Assembly (NCBI GenBank): GCA_017424665.1
Contig: JAFOYK010000082.1
Span: 1-6,031, forward strand
Length of the DNA: 6,031 nt
DNA from: Oscillospiraceae bacterium
GTDB lineage: Bacteria; Bacillota; Clostridia; Oscillospirales; Ruminococcaceae
Direction of reading: 5' to 3'
A model generated the notes under the pieces. That model was not told where the DNA came from. It saw nothing but the letters and a program-made list of their open reading frames with translations, and searched no databases. A program made the position numbers and the translations under genes. Of this stretch, positions 1-5,386 are shown in pieces. The number at the start of each line of letters is the position of its first letter. The first letter of the stretch is position 1.

Positions 1-1322
1 AATCCGCAAGAGATTATTACGACGAAAACGGCTTCATGGAAATTGAAACTCCGGACCTTATCAAATCCACCCCCGAAGGCGCAAGGGACTATCTCGTTCC
101 TTCCCGTGTTCATCCCGGTTGTTTCTATGCTCTTCCCCAGAGCCCCCAGCTTTATAAACAGCTTCTTATGATGTCCGGCTGCGACAGATATATGCAGGTT
201 GCCCGCTGCTTCCGCGACGAAGACCTTCGTGCAGACCGCCAGCCCGAATTCACCCAGATCGATATGGAGATGAGCTTTGTTGACGAAAACGACGTTATGA
301 CCCTTAACGAAGGTCTTGTAAAACGCGTTTTCAAAGACGTTCTCGATTATGACGTTCCCACTCCTTTCGAAAGACTTACTTTCAACGAAGCAATGGCACG
401 TTTCGGTTCCGATAAACCGGATACCCGTTTCGGACTTGAACTTTGCGACCTTTCCGACCTTCTCCAGAACTGCGAATTCAAAGTTTTTGCAGGCGCACTT
501 GAAAAAGGTTCCGTTCGCGCAATCAACGCAAAAGGCGCAGCTTCCGTTTTCACCAGAAAAGAAATCGACAAACTCACCGAAGTTGTAAAACTTTATAAAG
601 CAAAAGGTCTTGCCTGGACCAGACTTACTCCCGAAGCAGAAACTTCCAGCTATGAAAAATTCCTTACCGAGGAAGAAAAACTTGCAATCCGCGAAAGACT
701 TGGCGCAGAGACCGGCGACGTTCTCTTCATCGTTGCGGATAACAGAAATGACATCGTATTCGATTCTCTCGGCGCTCTCCGTCTTGAACTTGGAAAACGC
801 CTTGACCTTATCCCCAAAGGCACCTATAACTTCCTTTGGGTAACCGATTTCCCGCTGTTCGAGTGGAGCGACGAAGAAAACCGCTGGATGGCAAAACACC
901 ATCCCTTCACCTGCCCGAGACCCGGCGATGAAGACAAACTTATGTCCGACCCCGGCGATTGCTACGCAAGAGCTTACGATATGGTACTTAACGGCTGCGA
1001 ACTCGGCGGCGGTTCCATCCGTATCAGCGACACCGAAATTCAGGACAAAATGCTCCAGGCTCTCGGTCTTTCCGAAGAAGTTGCACAGGCACGTTTCGGC
1101 TTCCTTCTCGATGCTGAAAAATACGGTGTTCCGCCCCACGGCGGCATGGCTTTCGGCCTTGACAGAATGGTAATGCTTATGCTCGACCGTCCTTCCATCC
1201 GCGACGTTATCGCATTCCCGAAGGTTCAGACCGCAAGCGAACTTATGACCCAGTGTCCCACCGAGGTTGATCAGAAAAACCTTGACGAACTGCATATTGC
1301 AATCGTTAAAAACGAAGAATAA
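1..1322 (+). CDS. aspS: Aspartyl-tRNA synthetase, 5' end outside the window
   Basis: Class II aminoacyl-tRNA synthetase that charges tRNA-Asp with aspartate in the cytoplasm. The reading frame is open from base 3, before the first ATG at 36, and that ATG falls in the middle of the conserved catalytic domain, so it is internal and not the true start. Compared with the roughly 590-residue bacterial enzyme, about 145 residues are missing, mainly the OB-fold anticodon-binding domain. Counting from the ATG at 36, the flipping-loop segment STPEGARDYLVPSR is at 11-24 and the aspartate-binding QSPQ at 35-38. Motif 2 (CFRDEDLRADRQPEF) starts at 58 and contains the ATP-contacting arginine R60. A GAD-type insertion follows at roughly 120-270, which marks the bacterial form. 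Motif 3 (GLDR, then RDVIAFPK) lies near the C-terminus. All visible catalytic motifs are intact. Whether it is discriminating or also charges tRNA-Asn cannot be judged without the N-terminal domain. The stop codon is TAA at 1320-1322, followed by a terminator. Confidence 0.97.
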   Translation, partial: SARDYYDENGFMEIETPDLIKSTPEGARDYLVPSRVHPGCFYALPQSPQLYKQLLMMSGCDRYMQVARCFRDEDLRADRQPEFTQIDMEMSFVDENDVMTLNEGLVKRVFKDVLDYDVPTPFERLTFNEAMARFGSDKPDTRFGLELCDLSDLLQNCEFKVFAGALEKGSVRAINAKGAASVFTRKEIDKLTEVVKLYKAKGLAWTRLTPEAETSSYEKFLTEEEKLAIRERLGAETGDVLFIVADNRNDIVFDSLGALRLELGKRLDLIPKGTYNFLWVTDFPLFEWSDEENRWMAKHHPFTCPRPGDEDKLMSDPGDCYARAYDMVLNGCELGGGSIRISDTEIQDKMLQALGLSEEVAQARFGFLLDAEKYGVPPHGGMAFGLDRMVMLMLDRPSIRDVIAFPKVQTASELMTQCPTEVDQKNLDELHIAIVKNEE

Positions 1323-1331
1323 TCATAAAAG

Positions 1332-1362
1332 AAAAGGCGTTTCAGCTATCGAAACGCCTTTT
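1332..1362 (+). terminator. Intrinsic terminator after aspS
   Basis: A perfect 12-bp stem, AAAAGGCGTTTC (1332-1343) with GAAACGCCTTTT (1351-1362), closes a 7-base loop ten bases after the aspS stop. The T tract directly after the stem is short (four Ts, inside the stem), with a second T run at 1372-1376. An outer ATCAT (1322-1326) / ATGAT (1363-1367) pair could extend the stem across an internal bulge. It should separate aspS from the next gene, but the short T run makes leakage plausible. Confidence 0.72.
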
Positions 1363-1363
1363 A

Positions 1364-1372
1364 TGATATAAT
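1364..1372 (+). promoter_or_regulatory. Possible extended -10 promoter element before the cinA-type gene
   Basis: TGATATAAT matches the extended -10 consensus (TGnTATAAT) exactly. It lies right after the aspS terminator stem and only five bases before the GGAGG ribosome binding site at 1378-1382. No good -35 hexamer is present 16-18 bases upstream, where the terminator loop and right arm lie. Initiation about seven bases downstream would begin inside the Shine-Dalgarno and leave a leader of only 7-9 bases. It may therefore be a chance match, with the cluster being read by leakage through the terminator instead. Confidence 0.3.
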
Positions 1373-1386
1373 TTTTCGGAGGATTT

Positions 1387-1862
1387 ATGGGAAACACAGC
1401 AGAATTTGAACTTATAAAAACACTTCTTGATAAAAAATCCACCGTTGCAACCGCCGAAAGCTGCACCGGCGGAATGGTCGCCGCAAGGCTTACTTCCGTT
1501 TCCGGCGCTTCCGGCGCTTTTAAATACGGCGCGGTGACTTATTGCAACGAAGCGAAAAATGTTTTGCTCGGCGTGAGCACCGAAACCTTGATGAGCACGG
1601 AGCTATCTCCGAAGAGACCGCAAAAGAGATGGCGATTGGCATCCGCAAAGTCATGAACGCCGATATCGGTGTTTCCGTAACCGGAAACGCCGGACCCGGC
1701 GCAGCGGAAAACAAGCCCGTGGGGCTTGTTTTTATCGGCGTTTCAAGCGAAAAATATTCCGCAGTGCTCGAAAACCATTTTGAAGGCGACCGAGTTTCCG
1801 TCCGTGAGCAGGCAGCGGATGCGGCGCTTTTGCTTGCCCTTTCCGCCGCGGAAAAACTTTAA
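1387..1862 (+). pseudogene. pncC: CinA C-terminal-domain protein (PncC-type NMN deamidase), frameshifted
   Basis: The family hydrolyses nicotinamide mononucleotide to nicotinate mononucleotide in pyridine nucleotide recycling. It corresponds to the C-terminal domain of CinA without the MoaB-like N-terminal domain. The start ATG 1387 has GGAGG at 1378-1382. The first frame gives the conserved TAESCTGG (residues 22-29) and [21 protein letters not shown], then drifts into a basic, unrelated tail and stops at 1656. The family sequence resumes one frame back as [15 protein letters not shown] at 1590, and continues through VTGNAGPG and KPVGLVFIG to TAA at 1860-1862. Restoring one missing G at about 1590 (TTG GAT) joins the halves into a 158-residue protein, the normal length for a stand-alone PncC. 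No slippery heptamer is visible, so this is a point deletion or a sequencing or assembly error. It heads a cluster with the HAD and LUD genes. Family assignment is strong; gene status (dead, or intact in the real genome) is uncertain. Confidence 0.88.
1708..1733 (+). terminator. Terminator-like hairpin inside the cinA-type gene
   Basis: AAAACAAGCCC (1708-1718) and GGGCTTGTTTT (1722-1732) form a perfect 11-bp stem with a GTG loop, and the Ts run on to 1733. This has the shape of a rho-independent terminator but lies within the codons for the conserved KPVGLV segment. In an intact gene, translating ribosomes would mask it. In the frameshifted gene they stop at 1656, about 50 bases upstream, so it could be exposed. 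Activity is inference only, and the stem may be a by-product of the protein sequence. Confidence 0.4.
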
Positions 1863-1867
1863 GGAGG
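1861..1867 (+). promoter_or_regulatory. Ribosome binding site of the HAD gene, overlapping the cinA stop
   Basis: AAGGAGG sits seven bases before the ATG at 1875, and its first two bases are the last two of the upstream TAA. This fixes the HAD start and suggests translational coupling with the preceding gene when that gene is read to its end. Confidence 0.85.
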
Positions 1868-1874
1868 ACCTATT

Positions 1875-2537
1875 ATGACGAAATATGTTCTTTTTGACCT
1901 TGACGGAACCCTTAATGACCCCTATGAGGGCATTACCGGATGCATAAAATATGCGCTTTCTTCCGTTGGAATTGAAGAAAACGACCCTGAAAAGCTCCGA
2001 AGCTATATCGGTCCGCCTCTTCGCAACACTTTTGCAAAATACGGTTTTGATGATGAAAAGTGCGAGGAACTTGTGGCGAAATACCGCGAAAAGTTCCTTG
2101 TTACGGGAATCCATCAGAACGTTACATACGAAGGCATCCACGAAATGCTCAAAAATCTTTTTGAGCACGGATGCAAAATCGCTCTTGCTTCCTGCAAGCC
2201 GGAAGGAGCCTGCAAGATAATTCTTGAGGAAACCGGCATGCTCAAATATTTTGAAACTGTCTGCGGAGCGACCCTTGATAAAACTCTTGACACCAAACCG
2301 GCCATAATCGGCGTTGCATTAAAGCGTCTCGGTGTTTCCGAAGAAGAACTTGAGCACGTTTACATGGTCGGCGACAGAGATATGGATATGATCGGTGCCC
2401 GTGAAAACGGTGTTCATGCCGTCGGTGCACTTTACGGTTACGGCGGAAAAGAAGAACTCTCCGAAGCCGGAGCGGAATATCTTATTGAAAAACCTTCTGA
2501 ACTTGTTGAAATCGTTTTGGGAAAGGACGGAAAATAA
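1875..2537 (+). CDS. HAD-superfamily phosphatase, phosphoglycolate phosphatase-like
   Basis: A 220-residue haloacid-dehalogenase hydrolase, expected to remove phosphate from a small soluble metabolite in the cytoplasm using Mg2+. All four HAD motifs are visible. Motif I is FDLDGTL with the nucleophile D8 and general acid D10, and motif II is S106 in ALASCKPE. Motif III is the lysine of DTKP (K141), and motif IV is GDRDMD (D167, D171) followed by a typical IGARENGV stretch. A helical cap domain lies between motifs I and II (about 15-95), with the IGPPL element at 45-49 seen in the Gph/PpaX/5'-nucleotidase group. The length is normal and nothing is broken. Candidate substrates include 2-phosphoglycolate, pyrophosphate and nucleoside monophosphates, and the sequence alone does not decide between them. 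Its ATG is 12 bases after the cinA-type stop, and its TAA overlaps the ATG of the LUD gene (TAATG), so co-transcription with both is likely. Confidence 0.92.
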   Translation: MTKYVLFDLDGTLNDPYEGITGCIKYALSSVGIEENDPEKLRSYIGPPLRNTFAKYGFDDEKCEELVAKYREKFLVTGIHQNVTYEGIHEMLKNLFEHGCKIALASCKPEGACKIILEETGMLKYFETVCGATLDKTLDTKPAIIGVALKRLGVSEEELEHVYMVGDRDMDMIGARENGVHAVGALYGYGGKEELSEAGAEYLIEKPSELVEIVLGKDGK

Positions 2538-3172
2538 TGGACGCAAACATAATGTTCACCGAAGAAAAAAGAGCCGAAAGAGTTCTTGAAGCTCTTCGTT
2601 CCAACAGAATGGAAGCTTACTATGTAAAAACTTCTGAAGAAGCCGCCGCTCTTGTTAAGGAACTTATTCCCGAAGGTTCCGTCTGCCGTGTAGGCGGTTC
2701 CAGAACTTTGCACGAAACCGGAATAATCGAACTTCTTGAAAACGGAAATTACGATTACCGCGATTCCCACGTTGTTCCCGCGGAGGAAGTTGAAACCGCA
2801 AGAAGGGAAGCTTTCTTTTCGGATTTCTTCCTTGCAAGCGCAAACGCAATTACCGAAGACGGCGAAATTTATAACGTCGACGGCGCCGGAACCCGCGTTG
2901 CTCCGATCATCTTCGGACCGAAAAACGTAATTCTTGTTGCGGGAACCAACAAAATCGTTTCCGACATTGCCGCCGCTGAAGACCGCCTTCGCAACCTTGC
3001 CGCACCGGCAAACGCAAAACGCCTTGGCTGCAAAACTCCCTGCGCAGAAACCGGAACCTGCATGAACTGCAAATCTCCCGCAAGGATTTGCTGCAGCTAT
3101 ACCCTTCTCGGTTACCAGAGAATTCCCAACAGAATCAAGGTAATAATTGTCGGCGAACATTTAGGTTATTAA
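2537..3172 (+). CDS. Stand-alone LUD-domain protein (lactate-utilization LutC/YkgG-like, DUF162)
   Basis: A 211-residue protein of the LUD family, which includes LutC and part of LutB of the lactate oxidation complex. Many Clostridia carry single-domain copies of unknown role, and this looks like one, since no lutA or lutB lies beside it. Visible signatures are RVGGSRTLHETG (51-62) and the long conserved core ASANAITEDGEIYNVDGAGTR (100-120). The strand-rich IIFGPKNVILVAGTNKIV follows at 124-141. The C-terminal part holds a cysteine cluster, C165-x3-C169-x5-C175-x2-C178-x6-C185-C186, which could bind an iron-sulfur cluster or zinc (inference). The protein ends in VIIVGEHLGY, as is usual for the family. 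The start ATG 2537 overlaps the HAD stop by one base, and AAAGGA at 2522-2527 serves as ribosome binding site inside the HAD gene. No signal peptide or membrane segment is seen, so it is cytoplasmic. There is no clear hairpin terminator after it. Confidence 0.9.
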   Translation: MDANIMFTEEKRAERVLEALRSNRMEAYYVKTSEEAAALVKELIPEGSVCRVGGSRTLHETGIIELLENGNYDYRDSHVVPAEEVETARREAFFSDFFLASANAITEDGEIYNVDGAGTRVAPIIFGPKNVILVAGTNKIVSDIAAAEDRLRNLAAPANAKRLGCKTPCAETGTCMNCKSPARICCSYTLLGYQRIPNRIKVIIVGEHLGY

Positions 3173-3186
3173 TTTTTCAAAAACCC

Positions 3187-3215
3187 TTTATTTTATTGCG
3201 TGAACGTGTTATAAT
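3187..3215 (+). promoter_or_regulatory. Promoter of the lipoprotein gene (extended -10)
   Basis: A perfect TATAAT at 3210-3215 is preceded by TG at 3207-3208, giving the extended -10 TGTTATAAT. The -35 is poor: TTTATT at 3187-3192 with a 17-base spacer is the best fit. Transcription would start near 3222, leaving a leader of about 35 bases before the coding region. It fits a lipoprotein gene transcribed independently of the upstream cluster. Confidence 0.65.
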
Positions 3216-3242
3216 GTAAGCTGATACGTTTATAACCCTATG

Positions 3243-3250
3243 AAAGGACG
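3243..3250 (+). promoter_or_regulatory. Ribosome binding site that decides the TTG start of the lipoprotein
   Basis: AAAGGACG is one base off AAAGGAGG. It leaves only two bases to the first in-frame TTG (3253) but eight to the second (3259). The second spacing is more usual, and that start gives a signal peptide beginning MKK, so 3259 is preferred. Confidence 0.6.
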
Positions 3251-3258
3251 CATTGATT

Positions 3259-3807
3259 TTGAAAAAAGTTATTCTTTTGGTTCTTTGCTTTATCTTTATT
3301 CTTTCCGGATGCGAAAAACTTGAAAAAGCAGAACCTTATTATACCGAAACCAGAGAAGACGTTGTTCTTTCCGCACAGTATGAATATTATTTCAGCGACG
3401 AAACTTCCGTCCGCTGCGATTGGGAAAATAAATCTTCCGAAGAATTTTCTTTCTATGATACCTTCGAACTCCATATCCTCGGCGACAACGGAGAATGGTT
3501 CCTTGTTAATAAAGGTGAAGAAGTAAATTTTAACACCAACTATTGCCACGGAATTTTCGCCGAAGGAAAATCTTCCGCAAGATATGACCTTTCCGTTTAT
3601 ACCGATAAACTTAAAGAAGGTGAAATTTACAGGATTTCCACCTATTTCTTTGATGAAAACGGAAACAATTATCAGGTCTTTGCCGAATTTACCTGTGACA
3701 ACGAGCTTGCTGAAAAAGAACTTGAAAAAGTAAGCGGCGGCGCTTCCAATTACCGTGAAAACCCCCAGGTAGGCGACAATTTCACTATTTTAAACGGTAA
3801 TAAATAA
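3259..3807 (+). CDS. Small secreted lipoprotein with a probable bacterial Ig-like domain
   Basis: A 182-residue predicted lipoprotein, exported and anchored to the outer face of the membrane. The signal peptide is short: KK at 2-3, a hydrophobic run VILLVLCFIFIL and the lipobox LSGC, with C18 as the lipidated cysteine. The rest is hydrophilic. Residues about 34-146 look like one beta-sandwich, with WENKSSEEFSFYDTFEL, then GEWFLV, a SSARYDLSVY stretch and LKEGEIYRIS. This layout resembles the Ig-like domain found in many Bacillota lipoproteins (Big_14 type), in which the phrases 'N-x-S/T...E', 'G-x-W' and 'L-x-x-G-x-Y-R' recur. That match is from memory and is moderate. The tail from 147 is polar and probably flexible. 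Function and partner are unknown. There is no ATG start: translation must begin at TTG, either 3259 (preferred) or 3253, which would add two residues. It has its own promoter and terminator, so it is probably monocistronic. Confidence 0.82.
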   Translation: MKKVILLVLCFIFILSGCEKLEKAEPYYTETREDVVLSAQYEYYFSDETSVRCDWENKSSEEFSFYDTFELHILGDNGEWFLVNKGEEVNFNTNYCHGIFAEGKSSARYDLSVYTDKLKEGEIYRISTYFFDENGNNYQVFAEFTCDNELAEKELEKVSGGASNYRENPQVGDNFTILNGNK

Positions 3808-3823
3808 TTTTACTTAAAAATTT

Positions 3824-3854
3824 AAAAAGGACGGATTTCCACCGTCCTTTTTTT
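3824..3854 (+). terminator. Strong intrinsic terminator after the lipoprotein
   Basis: AAAAAGGACGG (3824-3834) pairs perfectly with CCGTCCTTTTT (3842-3852) around a 7-base loop, and the T run continues to 3854, with another T-rich stretch to 3862. It lies 16 bases after the lipoprotein stop. Confidence 0.9.
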
Positions 3855-3863
3855 AATTTTTTG

Positions 3864-3892
3864 TTGATATCTAATTTTAAAAGTTATACAAT
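3864..3892 (+). promoter_or_regulatory. Sigma-A-type promoter of the MATE gene
   Basis: TTGATA (3864-3869) and TACAAT (3887-3892) are each one base off consensus and are separated by exactly 17 bases. The start point would be near 3899, giving a leader of roughly 25-30 bases ending in GGAGG at 3918-3922. It follows directly on the T tract of the lipoprotein terminator. Confidence 0.75.
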
Positions 3893-3925
3893 AAATTATT
3901 ACATTTTTTATTTTCCGGAGGGAAT

Positions 3926-5293
3926 ATGTCGTTTTTGATAAAGGATAAAAACTTTTATAAAGTTTTGTTTTCAATAACAATGCCCATTGCGGCACAAAAC
4001 TTCATTACTTTCACCGTAAGCATTGCGGACTCGCTTATGCTCGGAAAAGTCGGTGAAATTGCCCTTTCGGGCGCAAACCTTGCAAACCAGCTTTTCTTCA
4101 TTCTTATGATAGTCACTTTCGGAGTAACTTCTGCCGCAATGGTTTTCGCTTCTCAATATTGGGGCAAAGATGACATTTATTCCATGAAAAGGGTTATTAC
4201 CATAATGCTCCGCCTTGCGGCGGCAATAAGCCTTGTTGCTTCCGCCCTTGCAATATGCATTCCGGAAACGGTCATGAGCTGGTATTCGGACGACCTTGAA
4301 GTTATCGAAGCCGGCGCAAGCTATCTTCGCATAATCGGCTGGGCATATCCTTTCTATTCCATAACCAACGCGATGGCCTCAGTCCTTCGTTCCGCCCATA
4401 TTGTAAAAGTTTCGATTGTTATCTATCTTTCTTCCCTTATCGTAAACGTTTCGCTCAACTGGGTTCTCATTTTCGGACATCTCGGCGCTCCTGCAATGGG
4501 AGTTGAAGGCGCGGCAATTGCCACTGCCATTGCCCGTGTTGTTGAATTCATTATTCTTCTCGTTTACCTTTCCTTCTTCGAAAAGAAAATCCACTACACT
4601 TTTAAAGACCTTTTTGTTCCGGTAAAAAAATATCTTGGCGCGTTTTTGAAAACCGGCGCACCCGTTGTTATTAACGAAGCTGTCTGGAGCATCGGAACCT
4701 CTGTTCTTTCAATGATAATCGGACATATCAGCACCGAATTTGTTTCCGCAAACAGCATTGCCAACATAATCTGGCAATGCGTTTGGGTCGTTGTTTCCGG
4801 AATGGGCAACGCAACCTCTGTTGTTATCGGAAACGCCATCGGAAGAGGCGAAGACAAAGAAACTGTTCTTAACAAAGCGAAAACCATTGTTCTTATTTCC
4901 GCGGTTCTCGGCGTTCTTTCCGCAATAACTCTTCTTATTATCCGCGGACCCGTTATCAATTTTTATGAGGTTTCCGAAAGCACAAAAGCCCTTGCTTACG
5001 ACCTTATCGTTTCCTATGCAGTTGTTCTTGTTTTGCAGTCCATGTCTGTTCAGTACGTTGTCGGAATTTTCCGCGGCGGCGGCGACACCAAAACAGCAAT
5101 GCTTGTTGACGTTCTTTTCCTTTGGACCGTCGCAATTCCCCTTGGCGCTCTTACCGGACTTGTTCTCGGCTGGGCTCCGCCTTTCGTTTATTTAATGCTT
5201 CGCTCCGACGAACTTCTTAAAAACGTTGTAAGTTTGATTCGTCTTAAAAGCGGAAAATGGATCCGTGACATCACTGTTCATTTTGCCGAATGA
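3926..5293 (+). CDS. MATE-family multidrug/cation antiporter
   Basis: A 455-residue inner-membrane protein of the multidrug and toxic compound extrusion family, which exports cationic drugs or metabolites in exchange for Na+ or H+. Twelve hydrophobic segments can be placed at about 14-35, 51-75, 88-112, 132-155, 160-183, 193-217, 237-266, 277-303, 319-340, 356-379, 391-412 and 414-426. They form two six-helix halves joined by a charged loop at 218-236. Family features include the N-terminal PIAAQNF...ADSLMLGKVG stretch (20-42) and SQYWGKDD (76-83). The second half starts with GAPVVINEAVW (244-254), and the RGGGDTKT loop is at 383-390. The equivalent loop in the first half is degenerate (LRSAHIVK). 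The length is normal. The substrate cannot be told, and no adjacent regulator gene suggests one. GGAGG at 3918-3922 fixes the start at ATG 3926. It has its own promoter and terminator. Confidence 0.95.
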   Translation: MSFLIKDKNFYKVLFSITMPIAAQNFITFTVSIADSLMLGKVGEIALSGANLANQLFFILMIVTFGVTSAAMVFASQYWGKDDIYSMKRVITIMLRLAAAISLVASALAICIPETVMSWYSDDLEVIEAGASYLRIIGWAYPFYSITNAMASVLRSAHIVKVSIVIYLSSLIVNVSLNWVLIFGHLGAPAMGVEGAAIATAIARVVEFIILLVYLSFFEKKIHYTFKDLFVPVKKYLGAFLKTGAPVVINEAVWSIGTSVLSMIIGHISTEFVSANSIANIIWQCVWVVVSGMGNATSVVIGNAIGRGEDKETVLNKAKTIVLISAVLGVLSAITLLIIRGPVINFYEVSESTKALAYDLIVSYAVVLVLQSMSVQYVVGIFRGGGDTKTAMLVDVLFLWTVAIPLGALTGLVLGWAPPFVYLMLRSDELLKNVVSLIRLKSGKWIRDITVHFAE

Positions 5294-5301
5294 AACCGAT
5301 A

Positions 5302-5330
5302 AAAAAGCGCCCGCATTGCGGGCGTTTTTT
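5302..5330 (+). terminator. Intrinsic terminator after the MATE gene
   Basis: CGCCCGC (5308-5314) pairs with GCGGGCG (5318-5324) around a 3-base ATT loop. The stem is extended by a G-U pair and flanking A/T pairs, and six Ts (5325-5330) follow the GC core. It begins nine bases after the TGA stop. Confidence 0.93.
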
Positions 5331-5334
5331 GCTA

Positions 5335-5363
5335 TTGAAACTTTCCTGTTATTTTGGCATAAT
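5335..5363 (+). promoter_or_regulatory. Promoter of the comEC-like gene
   Basis: TTGAAA (5335-5340) and CATAAT (5358-5363), each one base off consensus, have an exact 17-base spacer. The -35 begins five bases after the upstream terminator's T run. Initiation near 5370 would leave a leader of only about 17 bases, just enough to hold the AGGAGGTG ribosome binding site at 5373-5380. Confidence 0.65.
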
Positions 5364-5386
5364 TAAGATAATAGGAGGTGGATAAT

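Noticed and set aside
36..38. ATG at 36 as the start of aspS
   Set aside because: The frame is open upstream to the window edge with good AspRS sequence (SARDYYDENGF), and the catalytic core cannot begin here; the codon is internal.
1501..1518. Tandem 9-base repeat TCCGGCGCT x2 in the cinA-type gene
   Set aside because: It encodes SGASGA at the place where the family has VSGAS or VPGAS followed by F, so the reading length is normal and no duplication needs to be assumed.
1580..1600. Programmed -1 frameshifting in the cinA-type gene
   Set aside because: No X-XXY-YYZ slippery heptamer and no obvious downstream pseudoknot close to the shift point; the hairpin at 1708 is too far away to stimulate it. 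A lost G explains it more simply.
1743..2168. Open frame of 141 codons on the - strand over the cinA end and HAD start
   Set aside because: Antisense shadow of conserved coding sequence, without a promoter or ribosome binding site of its own.
2191..2216. Direct repeat CCTGCAAG within the HAD gene
   Set aside because: Only eight bases, encoding unrelated residues in different frames (SCKP and ACK); chance level.
2438..3160. Long open frame of 240 codons on the - strand over the HAD and LUD genes
   Set aside because: It lies antisense to two well-supported genes, has low-complexity F/G/S-rich composition typical of a reverse shadow frame, has no convincing ribosome binding site and resembles no family I know.
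3203..3230. Inverted repeat AACGT / ACGTT flanking the -10 of the lipoprotein promoter as an operator
   Set aside because: Only five bases per arm with an 18-base spacer; easily chance and no nearby regulator gene.
3240..3323. ATG at 3240 as an alternative start or a small upstream ORF
   Set aside because: It is out of frame with the lipoprotein, runs only about 27 codons, lacks a ribosome binding site and would destroy the clear signal peptide.
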